Source: RPQJ01 sp963696545 (lineage in GTDB: Bacteria; Pseudomonadota; Gammaproteobacteria; Steroidobacterales; Steroidobacteraceae). From it: a stretch of DNA of 64,000 nucleotides. The stretch covers positions 28,593 through 92,592 of the forward strand of contig CAVOKQ010000005.1 of NCBI GenBank assembly GCA_963696545.1, given 5' to 3'. A program made the position numbers and the translations under genes. The notes beneath the pieces were generated by a model that ran no database searches, was not told the DNA's origin, and worked only from the letters and a program-made list of their open reading frames with translations. Below, in pieces: positions 44,050 to 52,290 of the stretch. Every line of letters begins with the position of its first letter. The first letter of the stretch is position 1.

Positions 44050-44308
44050 GCGCGACCTGGCGCTGCTGATCGTCCTGTTCATCGGGGCGCTCGCGGTCGT
44101 GACGGCGCTCAGCGCGCAGGAAGCCCCGAAGGCTACGCCCGCCGAACAGCCAACGGAGCAAGCGGCGCCGCCAGCCACGCCTGCGGAAGGCAAGCCGGCG
44201 CCTCCCGCGGCCGCGACCGACCGCAAGCCCGGCACGTCGCCGAGCCGGTTCGAGCCCAGCGAAAAAGTACGCGCCGACTTCGACGTCTCGTTCCCGGTCG
44301 ACATCTGA
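44012..44308 (+). CDS. Small single-pass membrane protein of the cluster
   Basis: A 98-residue protein whose ATG lies inside the end of the preceding gene (38-base overlap). One transmembrane helix (about 16-36, LALLIVLFIGALAVVTAL), then a Pro/Ala/Glu-rich stretch and a conserved-looking end (RFEPSEKVRADFDVSFPVDI). No family recognised. Size, topology and place between the PEGA protein and the channel subunit suggest an assembly or linker factor for the membrane complex. Confidence 0.7.
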   Translation: MTSDFASRVTRSRRDLALLIVLFIGALAVVTALSAQEAPKATPAEQPTEQAAPPATPAEGKPAPPAAATDRKPGTSPSRFEPSEKVRADFDVSFPVDI

Positions 44309-44327
44309 TCAAGGAGAGTCCCATCGC

Positions 44328-45133
44328 ATGGCGAGATTCAACACGCGCGGCCCGAGCGAGTTCCTGTTCAGCCTGTTCGCGCTGATCATCTTCACGATTG
44401 CGGTCCACGCCGCATACGTGACCGTGGTACGCCCCAGGGCGACGGCCGTGCTCGCGGAGCAGCGCGCGGCGATGAAGAAGGACCCGAACTACGTCGCCGA
44501 GCGGTCGATCTACGTGGTGCTGAAGGACTGGGAGCAGGAGGCCGAGATCATCCTCGGGCTCTGGGCGCTCGCGATCATCGGCTACAAGACGTGGCACATG
44601 CGCCGCGAGCGAGCGCTGCTCGAGCGGGACCTCGTGAACGTGCCGGATGGAATGCGGATCCTGCCCGAGGACACCCGGGAGTACGCGCGCCCGCTGGAGG
44701 CGCTGCCGCCGCTGGAGGCCGAGTGCCTGCTGCCTCGTGCGCTGCTCGTGGCGCTGTATCGATTCGGGGCGACGCGCAACGTGCAGGACGTTTCCGAGGC
44801 CGCCCGCGGCGTTTGCGACGGCGAAGCCGACCGCCTCGACTCGGAGCTCTCGATGCTGCGCTACATCGCGTGGGCGATTCCGGCCATCGGTTTCATCGGC
44901 ACGGTGCGCGGCATTGGAGACGCGCTCGGCGAGGCGCACAAGGCGGTCACCGGCGACGTGTCCGGCGTCACCGAGGGCCTTGGACTGCGTTCAACTCCAC
45001 GCTGGCGGCGTTGCTGATCAGCATCGTGCTGATGTTCCTGCTGCACCAGCTGCAGCGCGCGCAGGAGCGGCTGGTGCTGGACAGCGAGACCTATCTCGAC
45101 CGCAACCTGATCCGGCACATGCAGATCCGCTGA
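44328..45133 (+). CDS. MotA/TolQ/ExbB-type proton channel subunit, frameshifted near 44980
   Basis: Membrane subunit of an ion-driven motor (PF01618), about 268 residues once one missing base near 44980 is restored. Helix 1 at 10-33; helix 2 at 74-90; helix 3 with the family motif P-x-I-G-F-I-G-T-V-R-G-I (ExbB: P-F-V-G-L-F-G-T-V-W-G-I); helix 4 reads in the shifted frame as TAFNSTLAALLISIVLMFLL and ends HQLQRAQERL...HMQIR. The family pentamer passes protons or sodium and turns around a B-subunit dimer. The B-type partners are probably the two vWA proteins downstream. The next gene starts 4 bases on. Confidence 0.85.
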
Positions 45134-45137
45134 ACCG

Positions 45138-46511
45138 ATGACGCTCGCCCTCGAGTTGAACGACGTCGGGCTGATCCTCGCGCGCGATGCAGCGATCCTC
45201 GCCGAGGAGCCCGGCTGCGCGATGCTCGACGGGCCCGCGCCGGAGACGGGAGTGGCTGCCGCGCGTCGTGCGCGGTTGAAGCCGCTGTTTGCCGACACGC
45301 GTTACTGGCAGGAGCTCGGCACTGCGGCACTGCCGCGGCCGATGCCAGCAGCCAGCACGTCCGCAGAGGTGGCTCACGCGCAGTTGTCGTCGCTGGTGCG
45401 CCCGTACGTGGAGCGGGGAACCGACGTGCTGCTGGCCGTGCCGCCCTGGTACACCCGTGACCAACTTGCGTTGCTGCTGGGCGTCGCGCAGGAGGCAGGC
45501 TTGAGCCCGGTCGGCCTGGTCGACTCGGGGCTCGCCGCTGCTTCGCTCGAGCCCGCACCCGGCAACGTGCTGCAGCTCGAGCTATCGTTGCACCGCGCGG
45601 TGCTCACCGTGCTGGATCACGGCGGCGACCTGCGCCGCACGCGCTTCGACATCCTGCCGCAGCACGGCTGGGTAGCGCTGCAGCAGGCGTGGCTCGACAT
45701 GATTGCGTCCGTGTTCGTGAAGAAGACGCGCTTCGACCCGCTGCACCAGGCCGCGACCGAGCAGCGCCTGGTCGATGGGCTGCCGGGCTGGCTCGAAGCC
45801 GTGCGCGACGGAGGTCGGGCTGCGATAGAGATCGAGGCCGGTGGCGCAACCTACGCGATCGACCTGGACGCACATGAGTTTGCGCGCGCCGCGTCGCACA
45901 TCTACGACGAGTATGCGCGCGTGCTGCAGCGCTCGCGGCCCGCGGCCGGCCCGCTGCACCTGCGTCTGTCGCATCGCTTTGCACTGTTGCCGGGGCTGCA
46001 TGAACGGCTCGCCGAGATCCGCGACTGCGAGGCCGTGCGGCTACCCCGCGGCGCGGCCGCGCTCGGCGCGCTCGCCTACGAGCAGTTGCTGCGGCGGGAC
46101 GGGCGCGGGCTGACGCTGGTGCAGCACCTGCCCGTGCCGCTGTGCGCGGACGCCGGGCGCCCGCTCGCTGCGGGGGCCTCGGTGCCGGCGGCCATGCGGC
46201 CCACGCACGCAGTCATCGCGAGTCGCGCCTATCGCATCAGCCGCCGTCCACTCACGCTTGGGTCCGCCGTGCCGGGAGACCGGCGCGCGTTGCCACTCGA
46301 GCCCGGGCCTGGCGTCTCGCGGTCGCACTGCACGCTCTGGAGCGACGACGACGCGACGTGGCTCGAGGACCACAGCACCTACGGCACGTTCGTGAACGGT
46401 GACCGCATCGCAGGACGCGTCGCGTTGCGCGCGGGCGACCACGTCCGCGTGGGCAGCCCGGGCGTGGAGTGCGAACTCGTCCGCGTGGTCGACGACGATG
46501 GCGCGCCGTAA
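45138..46511 (+). CDS. Hsp70/actin-like (ASKHA) protein with C-terminal FHA domain
   Basis: A 457-residue soluble protein. The first 370 residues look like a diverged Hsp70/actin ATPase fold (LLAVPPWYTRDQLALLLGVA, then AGLSPVGLVDSGLAAAS, as in Hsp70 V-T-V-P-A-x-F and N-E-P-T-A-A), although phosphate loop 1 is weak. The C-terminal 80 residues are a FHA domain with the phosphothreonine-binding S-R-S-H-C and the N of TYGTFVNG in the right order (GVSRSHCTLW, DHSTYGTFVNGDRI). It probably reads the kinase's phosphorylation in the cytoplasm and passes it to the motor. Its end overlaps the next start by 14 bases. Confidence 0.8.
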   Translation: MTLALELNDVGLILARDAAILAEEPGCAMLDGPAPETGVAAARRARLKPLFADTRYWQELGTAALPRPMPAASTSAEVAHAQLSSLVRPYVERGTDVLLAVPPWYTRDQLALLLGVAQEAGLSPVGLVDSGLAAASLEPAPGNVLQLELSLHRAVLTVLDHGGDLRRTRFDILPQHGWVALQQAWLDMIASVFVKKTRFDPLHQAATEQRLVDGLPGWLEAVRDGGRAAIEIEAGGATYAIDLDAHEFARAASHIYDEYARVLQRSRPAAGPLHLRLSHRFALLPGLHERLAEIRDCEAVRLPRGAAALGALAYEQLLRRDGRGLTLVQHLPVPLCADAGRPLAAGASVPAAMRPTHAVIASRAYRISRRPLTLGSAVPGDRRALPLEPGPGVSRSHCTLWSDDDATWLEDHSTYGTFVNGDRIAGRVALRAGDHVRVGSPGVECELVRVVDDDGAP

Positions 46512-47589
46512 GATCGAAGTCTTCAGCCTGTCGTTCCTGGACGTGATCGCGTGCGGGTTCGGCGCGGTCGTGCTGTTCTACACGATCCTGAGCGCGCAGG
46601 CCGGCGTGCAGCGCCAGCAGCGCAACGACACGCTGCAGTCCGAGGTGAACAAGCTCGAGGAGGAAGTGCTCGAGGGCTACAAGAACCTCGTGGTACTGCG
46701 CAATTCGCTCGAGGGCACGGATCGCGCCGTGCCCGCCGAGGGGCTGGCCAACCGGATCATCGAGGAGACGGAGCAACTGAAGCAACAGCTCGCCGAGGCT
46801 GAGAAGGACACGCTGTCGAAGCGCGAGACGATCGAGAAGCTGAAGCAGGACCTGAAGTCGCTCGACGAAGCGAACCGCCGGCTCGCCGCGGGCACGCCGA
46901 GTCCCGGACAACCAGGCACACGCATCAAGGGCTTCATCGGCAGCGGCGACCGCCAGTACCTCACTGGGCTGAAGGTCGGCGGCGAGCGGATCCTGGTGCT
47001 CGTGGACGTCTCCGCGAGCATGATGGACGAGTCCGTGGTGAATGTGATCCGGCTGCGCAACATGCCCGAAGTGCGCCGCATGGCGGCTGGCAAATGGCGA
47101 CGCACCGTGGCCACGGTCGACTGGCTGACGTCGCAGCTGCCGGGCAAGTCGAAATTCCAGATCTACGGGTTCAACACGCAGGCGCGCCCGCTGGTGCCGG
47201 ACAGTGCAGGCAAGTGGCTAGCCGGTGACGATGCTGCGTCGCTGAATGCGGCGCTGCGCGAACTGCGCAAGGTCGTGCCGAAAGACGGCACGAGCCTCGA
47301 GAACGCGCTCGCGGTGGCGGGCTCGCTTTCGCCGCGCCCGGACAACATCATCCTGGTCACCGACGGGTTGCCGACGCAGGGCGCGTCGCCGCCGCTCGTC
47401 AAGAAGACGGTCGACGGCGACGACCGGCTGAAGCTGTTCGAGAAGGCGCTCGGGCGGTTGCCGCCGGGCGTACCCGTCAACGTGATCCTGCTGCCGATGG
47501 AAGGCGACCCGATGGCGCCAAGCGCCTACTGGACGCTCGCGCGCCGTACGCGCGGCTCGTTCCTGAGCCCGGCGAGGGACTGGCCGTGA
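46498..47589 (+). CDS. vWA protein with ExbD/TolR-like membrane anchor, copy 1
   Basis: A 363-residue protein with an N-in single helix: E7-VFSLSFLD-V, with Asp15 at the membrane edge as in ExbD (E-I-N-V-T-P-F-I-D-V). A coiled coil (about 40-125, rich in Glu/Leu/Lys) and a vWA domain (about 155-350) follow. The MIDAS motif is D-V-S-A-S (ILVLVDVSASMMDES) with a later T and D (ILVTDGLPTQG). By topology the vWA domain would be periplasmic, where MotB or TolR carry a wall-binding domain. Start ATG 46498; stop overlaps the next GTG. Confidence 0.83.
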   Translation: MARRKIEVFSLSFLDVIACGFGAVVLFYTILSAQAGVQRQQRNDTLQSEVNKLEEEVLEGYKNLVVLRNSLEGTDRAVPAEGLANRIIEETEQLKQQLAEAEKDTLSKRETIEKLKQDLKSLDEANRRLAAGTPSPGQPGTRIKGFIGSGDRQYLTGLKVGGERILVLVDVSASMMDESVVNVIRLRNMPEVRRMAAGKWRRTVATVDWLTSQLPGKSKFQIYGFNTQARPLVPDSAGKWLAGDDAASLNAALRELRKVVPKDGTSLENALAVAGSLSPRPDNIILVTDGLPTQGASPPLVKKTVDGDDRLKLFEKALGRLPPGVPVNVILLPMEGDPMAPSAYWTLARRTRGSFLSPARDWP

Positions 47590-48599
47590 GGCGCTCGAGG
47601 CTGGCACGCCGCGACGTCGAGGTGTTCAGCCTCTCGTTCCTGGATGCGATCTGCTGCGGGTTCGGCGCGGTGATCCTGCTGCTCGTGCTCACCGAGGTCG
47701 GCGAGCCCGTCGTGATCGAGAAGTCACGCCAGGACCTGCAGGGCCTGCTGCTCAGGTTGCAGCAGGAACTCGTCCAGATCCGCGGTACCAGCGAGGTGCT
47801 GAACCGCGAGCTGAAGGCGCGGAAGATCCAGCTTTCGGAGGAGCAGCTGAAGATCGCACGGCTGCGCGGCGACCTGAGCGCGCTCAGGGGACAGTACCAG
47901 TCGTCGCGCAAGGACGCGGAGGTCGCGAACGACATCGAGGGCCAGCTGGTGTCGGCGCAGCAGGAGCTGACCGAGGAGATGAAGCGGCTGCTCGGCGCAC
48001 AGTACCGGCGCAAGGACGACTCGCCGATCGGCGGACTGCCGGTCGACAGCGAGTACGTGATCTTCATCATCGATACGTCGGGCAGCATGGCCAACTACGC
48101 GTGGCCGCTGGTGATGAAGAAGATGCAGGAGGTGCTCGACGCGTACCCGGCGGTGAAGGGCTGGCAGGTCATGAGCGACGAGGGCACGTACATGTTCCCG
48201 TCATACCGTGGTCGCTGGCTGCCCGACACTCCGATGCAGCGCAAGCTCGTGATCGAGCGGCTGCGCGACTGGTTCCCGTTCAGCAACTCGAGCCCGGTCG
48301 AGGGCATCGTCGAGGCGATCCGCACCTACTACGCGACCGGGCTCAGGATCAGCCTGTACGTGTTCGGCGACGAGTTCACCGGCTCGTCGATCGACTCGGT
48401 GATGAAGACCGTGGACATGATCAATCGCGAGGACAAGTCCGGGGCGCGACGCGTGCGCATTCACGCGCTCGGTTTTCCGGTGCGACCCGATGCGCCCCAG
48501 GTCACGAGCATCCGGTTCGCGGCGCTGATGCGTGCGCTTTGCGAACGCAACGGCGGCACGTTCGTCGGCCTGAACGAGCCGGGCAGCTACCAGCGATGA
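47586..48599 (+). CDS. vWA protein with ExbD/TolR-like membrane anchor, copy 2
   Basis: A 337-residue paralogue of the previous protein, starting with a GTG that overlaps its stop. The N-terminus repeats the anchor E12-VFSLSFLD-A-I-C-C-G-F-G-A-V with Asp20 at the ExbD aspartate position. A coiled coil (about 45-130) leads to a vWA domain with a classic MIDAS D-T-S-G-S-M (IFIIDTSGSMANY) and the third motif region YVFGDEFTGSS. Two different B-type subunits could form a heterodimer inside the channel pentamer. Only the anchor and the domain order are shared; the vWA domains are quite diverged. Confidence 0.83.
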   Translation: MRRSRLARRDVEVFSLSFLDAICCGFGAVILLLVLTEVGEPVVIEKSRQDLQGLLLRLQQELVQIRGTSEVLNRELKARKIQLSEEQLKIARLRGDLSALRGQYQSSRKDAEVANDIEGQLVSAQQELTEEMKRLLGAQYRRKDDSPIGGLPVDSEYVIFIIDTSGSMANYAWPLVMKKMQEVLDAYPAVKGWQVMSDEGTYMFPSYRGRWLPDTPMQRKLVIERLRDWFPFSNSSPVEGIVEAIRTYYATGLRISLYVFGDEFTGSSIDSVMKTVDMINREDKSGARRVRIHALGFPVRPDAPQVTSIRFAALMRALCERNGGTFVGLNEPGSYQR

Positions 48600-48615
48600 A
48601 CCCGGACGTGCGACG

Positions 48616-49302
48616 ATGATCGCGATGCATTCGAGCACGAAAACTGGCCCTGCGAGCCTGGCGCGGAAACTGTGGTTCGCCGCGTGGCCGCTGCTCGCGC
48701 TGCTCGCCGGCTGCGGCACGACGGAGTTCGAAGCGAAGACGGCGATTCCGACGCCGCTCGTCGAGAAGATCCCGGTCGCGGTGGGCATCTACATGGCCCC
48801 GGAATTCCGCGAGAAGGTCTACCGCGAGGATCGCGAGGGTGGTGATTTCGCGATCGCGATCGGCAAGGCGCAGTCCGAGGGCTTCATGCGGCTGATGGAG
48901 GCGCTGTTCCTGCGCGCGGTGCCGGTCGCCTCGACGGACGCCGGCGCCCGGACTGGTGCCGACCTGCGCGGCGTGCTCGAGCCGGTGCTCGAGGATTTCG
49001 CGTTCGTGACGCCGGCCGATTCCGGCACCGACGTCTTCGCCGTGAGCCTCAAGTACCGGGTGAACGGCTACAAGCCCGACGGCCAGTTCGTCGATTCGTG
49101 GACGTTCACGGGTTACGGGGCCGCGGCCACAAGCAGCATGCTGGGTTTCGGCTCGGAGGCGTTGCAGAAGGCCACGCAGCTCGCGCTGCGCGACGCCGGA
49201 GCACGGCTCGCGACCGAACTGCGCGAGCAGGCCATCGTGCGCGGATTGCTGCCCGCCGGCGAACCCGCGCGCGCGACGGAAGTCGCGCCGCCTGCGCCGT
49301 AG
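48616..49302 (+). CDS. Lipoprotein closing the motor/kinase cluster
   Basis: A 228-residue lipoprotein (signal ending LLALLAGC). The mature protein has PVAVGIYMAPEFREKVYRED, a possible alpha/beta domain up to RATQLALRDAG and a Pro/Ala end; similar short lipoproteins assist envelope complexes, but I recognise no family. ATG 48616 is used; a second ATG three codons later is possible. It lies 16 bases after the second vWA gene and is the last plus-strand gene of the run. Its stop is 4 bases from the end of the convergent TPR gene. Confidence 0.75.
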   Translation: MIAMHSSTKTGPASLARKLWFAAWPLLALLAGCGTTEFEAKTAIPTPLVEKIPVAVGIYMAPEFREKVYREDREGGDFAIAIGKAQSEGFMRLMEALFLRAVPVASTDAGARTGADLRGVLEPVLEDFAFVTPADSGTDVFAVSLKYRVNGYKPDGQFVDSWTFTGYGAAATSSMLGFGSEALQKATQLALRDAGARLATELREQAIVRGLLPAGEPARATEVAPPAP

Positions 49303-49305
49303 CCG

Positions 49306-50748
49306 TCAGCCGGCCGGCTTCGAAGCGGCGGGCTCCGGTTCCTTCTCGACCAGCACGTAGAACGGCTGGTCGATCCGGACGCCCGGCGTCTCCACCGGCT
49401 GTCCGTTCTCGAATCGCGGCCGATACCGGGCGGACTGCGCCGCGCGGGCCGTGTGCGCCCCCAGCTTCGGATCGCCGCCGTCGTCCACGACCTTCGGGCC
49501 CGTCACCCGGCCCTGGGCCGTCACGGTGACCTCGACCGCGGTGTTGCGCACCGTCGCCTCGCCGGCAGGGCGTCCGAAGTAGCGATCCCACGAATCCGGC
49601 GGCACGTAATGCAGCAGGACCGGCCGGCCGAAGAGCTGCTCGGTCAGCGGTTTGCCGTCCAGCGTCTGGCCGACGGCCGTCGTCCACGCCTGCTGGTAGA
49701 TCGGCAGTGCCTTGTCGAACTGCTGGCGGGACTGGTACCAGTCGCCGAGTTGCGCACGCAGGCCGGCCAGCTGCGCGGGGTTGGGGTCGGGTCGCCCACT
49801 GGCAATGGCGACGGCTCGCTCGAGGGCCCTCTGTCCCTCGCTGGCGACCGTGCTGGACGACAGCGACACGCCGACCGGCGCCATCGGTTCCTGGAAGATC
49901 GCGCGCCGCTGTTCGTCCGCCGTCGTGAGGTCCTGGGCCCGGGGATCGAGCAGCTGGCGACGGTCGTTGTCAGACAGGGCAGTGAGCGGGCCGATCAGTT
50001 CCGCAGCGTTCTCGCCCTTCGCGTCCTCGACCAGCTCGATCGCGCGGCGCAGCACGGCGCGTGAAGACTCGTATTCGCGGACCTGCGTGTACCAGCGTCC
50101 GAGCGACTCGAGCTGCGAGGCGTAGCGCAGGCTGGCGGCGCCGTACTTGCGCTCGACGACCCGCAGCGCATACCGCTGCACCTTGAGTGCGTCCTGGAAC
50201 CGGCCCACCTCGGTCAGCGCGTTTGCGTATTTCTCGAGCAGCGGCAGCTGGGCCTCGTTGAACAGGCCCTCGGACCGCCGGCTGAGCGCGACGGCCCGGT
50301 CGAAATGCTGCACGGCGAGGTCGTAGCGCTTGCCCGCGTAGTAGGTGGTGGCGAGTCCTGCCTGCGCGCGTGCGAGGCGTGGGTTTGTCAGGCGACCGGA
50401 CGCCTCGACCTGCTCGATCACCCGCTGGTAGCTGGCTTCCGCGCCGACATAGTCACCCGCGAGGTACTGCGCCACGGCCAGGTTCATGTACGCGACCTGC
50501 AGGTCTTCGCCGGATTCAGGATGCTGCGAGGCGGCTTCGACGAGCCGGCGCGCCTCCACCACGGCCTGCTCGTAATCCCGGGCGTCGATCCGCTTGCGCA
50601 GCTCGGCCTGCGCGTCGGCGGCGGACAGCGGTGCGGCGGGCGCGGGTTGGTCCGGCGACTGCGCCAGCGACGCGAGCGTGGCAGTGAAACCGGCGCCGAG
50701 CAGCGCCGGCGTGAGGAACTTGCGGAGGATGTCGCGAAGGGTTGGCAC
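49306..50748 (-). CDS. Exported TPR protein with TonB-like C-terminal domain
   Basis: A 480-residue protein with a weak N-terminal export signal (LTPALLGAGFTATLASLAQS), six to seven TPR units (about 40-380; VAYMNLAVAQYLAGDYVGAE, ARAQAGLATTYYAGKRYDLA) and a C-terminal TonB-like fold (AVEVTVTAQGRVTGPKVVDD, AAQSARYRPRFENGQPV). It may couple the motor cluster next door to an outer-membrane partner, in analogy to TonB with ExbB/ExbD, but it lacks the usual membrane helix and proline rod. Start GTG 50748; TTG 50760 is possible. It ends convergently, 4 bases from the cluster's last gene. Confidence 0.8.
   Translation of the reverse strand: MPTLRDILRKFLTPALLGAGFTATLASLAQSPDQPAPAAPLSAADAQAELRKRIDARDYEQAVVEARRLVEAASQHPESGEDLQVAYMNLAVAQYLAGDYVGAEASYQRVIEQVEASGRLTNPRLARAQAGLATTYYAGKRYDLAVQHFDRAVALSRRSEGLFNEAQLPLLEKYANALTEVGRFQDALKVQRYALRVVERKYGAASLRYASQLESLGRWYTQVREYESSRAVLRRAIELVEDAKGENAAELIGPLTALSDNDRRQLLDPRAQDLTTADEQRRAIFQEPMAPVGVSLSSSTVASEGQRALERAVAIASGRPDPNPAQLAGLRAQLGDWYQSRQQFDKALPIYQQAWTTAVGQTLDGKPLTEQLFGRPVLLHYVPPDSWDRYFGRPAGEATVRNTAVEVTVTAQGRVTGPKVVDDGGDPKLGAHTARAAQSARYRPRFENGQPVETPGVRIDQPFYVLVEKEPEPAASKPAG
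49308..49319. terminator. Palindrome AGCCGGCCGGCT at convergent gene ends
   Basis: A 12-bp perfect palindrome just beyond the last cluster gene and covering the stop of the TPR/TonB-like gene. It could help to end transcripts from both sides. Short, and no T-run. Confidence 0.25.
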
Positions 50749-50792
50749 GCCCCGCAACAACTACACGGGGATCGCGCGAGATGCAATCTCGG

Positions 50793-51908
50793 TCAGGGGC
50801 GCTCGAACAGGTAGTGGGACACGAGCCATTCCTGGCCGTCCCGGTAGCCGAATAGCTCGGCGCAGGACATGAAGAACACCCGCCAGTAGACCCACCAGCG
50901 GCGTGCCTCGGCCTCGCCGTATGTCGCGGCGAGGATCGGCATCACGCGGTCGCGGTTGCGGTCCATGTTCTCGAGCCACGCCTCGGAGGTCTTCTGGTAG
51001 TGCGTGCCGTCCACCCGCCAGTGCTCGCGCAGCGCGAGGTCGCGCTGGAAATATGCGAGCAGGTGATCGCTCGGCATGATGCCGCCGGTGAAGAAGTAGC
51101 GCGCCATCCAGTCGCTGTCGTCGCGGACCTCGAACGGGTACGCGTAGCGCGAGTGCGTGAAGATGTGCACGAACAGCGTGGCGCCCGGCCGCATCCAGCC
51201 GGCGATGCGTCCGAGCAGCGTCTCGTAGTTGCGCATGTGCTCGAACATCTCGACCGAGACGACCCGGTCAAACCCGGTCCCGGGCGGGAACTCGAGCACG
51301 TTCGCGTCGCGCGTCACGACCTCGATGTTGTGCAGTCCGCGCGCCTGCGCCCGCGCCTCGATGAACTGCTTCTGCGTGCGCGAGTTCGACACCGCAGTGA
51401 TGCGCGAGCCCGGGTAGTGCTCGGCCATCCACAGCGTCAGCGAGCCCCAGCCACAGCCGAGTTCGAGGATCCGGTCGCCGTCACGAAGTCCGGCGCGACT
51501 GCAGGTGAGGGCCAGCATGTCGGCTTCGGCCTGCTCGAGCGAAGCGACACCCGGCCGGAAGTAGCATGACGAGTACTTCAGGTGTGGGCCCAGCACCTGT
51601 TCGAAGAACCCGCAGGGCAGCTCGTAGTGCTGCTCGTTCGCCTCGCGCGTGGCGATCGCGACCGGGCTCTGCCGCAGTTCCTCGACGAACTTCATGAAGT
51701 GCGCCTGCTGGGCCTCGACGCCGCCCTTGTCCTCTTCGCGCAGGCGCTGCGCGAGCAGCCGGCGGATGCCGGCCCGGATCAACCAGTCTGGCACCAGGTC
51801 GCGCTCGAGTAGCGCGAACGAAAGCGACTGGCTGGCGGGCGCCGCCGGTCGAATCGCCAATGAAGGATCCCCGGTCGTGGCCAGGCGCGGTTCGGTCGTC
51901 GCGGTCAT
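50793..51908 (-). CDS. Cyclopropane-fatty-acyl-phospholipid synthase family methyltransferase
   Basis: SAM-dependent methyltransferase of the CFA/mycolic acid cyclopropane synthase family, 371 residues. SAM-binding motifs LELGCGWGSLTLWMAEHYPG, ITAVSNSRTQKQFIE and RVVSVEMFEHMRNYE and the C-terminal aromatic-rich WWVYWRVFFMSCAELFGYRDG are intact. The N-terminal lipid-binding domain of E. coli Cfa is missing, so it is the shorter type, and its acyl substrate is uncertain. Start ATG 51908 overlaps the stop of the DUF1475-like gene, showing coupling. Confidence 0.9.
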   Translation of the reverse strand: MTATTEPRLATTGDPSLAIRPAAPASQSLSFALLERDLVPDWLIRAGIRRLLAQRLREEDKGGVEAQQAHFMKFVEELRQSPVAIATREANEQHYELPCGFFEQVLGPHLKYSSCYFRPGVASLEQAEADMLALTCSRAGLRDGDRILELGCGWGSLTLWMAEHYPGSRITAVSNSRTQKQFIEARAQARGLHNIEVVTRDANVLEFPPGTGFDRVVSVEMFEHMRNYETLLGRIAGWMRPGATLFVHIFTHSRYAYPFEVRDDSDWMARYFFTGGIMPSDHLLAYFQRDLALREHWRVDGTHYQKTSEAWLENMDRNRDRVMPILAATYGEAEARRWWVYWRVFFMSCAELFGYRDGQEWLVSHYLFERP

Positions 51909-52252
51909 CGTTCGGTCCTCAACAGCAGCTGCGCCACGGAGTCGCCGCGCCGGAGCTTCGACAACTGCAGCAGTACGTAGATCGACATCGCGATGTTGCC
52001 GAGCAGCATGATCGCAACGAACCAGCCGGTCCGGGCCGTGGCCGCGGATTCCTTGTAGAACACCCAGGCGTAGAACGTCAGGAAGCCGAAGTATGCGTCG
52101 GCCAGCGTCGCGATCGTCCACCAGCGGTCCGGCTCGGTCGTCAGGCCGCCCCAGTCCCACACGGGCTGCTTCAGGCTGGCCACTGCGGTGACGGCCAGCA
52201 TCGCAGCGAGGATGCCGCCGAACAGCGTCTTAAGCGTCGGAATAGGGCTCAT
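51905..52252 (-). CDS. DUF1475-like small membrane protein
   Basis: A 115-residue protein with three predicted helices (about 8-25, 45-68, 75-97) and the pattern WDWGGLTTEPDRWWTIATLA, DAYFGFLTFYAWVFYKE. It fits the DUF1475-type group and has no known function. Coupled by overlap to the cyclopropane-synthase-like gene downstream, so it may serve in the same lipid modification. Confidence 0.8.
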   Translation of the reverse strand: MSPIPTLKTLFGGILAAMLAVTAVASLKQPVWDWGGLTTEPDRWWTIATLADAYFGFLTFYAWVFYKESAATARTGWFVAIMLLGNIAMSIYVLLQLSKLRRGDSVAQLLLRTER

Positions 52253-52290
52253 GGTGGGTCCGTTCGCCGCCCGCGGACCGCCGGATTCGT

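Noticed and set aside
39233..49302. Type VI secretion or Zorya-type defence system
   Set aside because: Kinase, FHA, ExbB/MotA-like and vWA parts recall both, but there are no Tss sheath, ClpV, VgrG or IcmF genes, no ZorC/ZorD/ZorE-like nuclease or helicase, and the abundance of lipoproteins points to the envelope.
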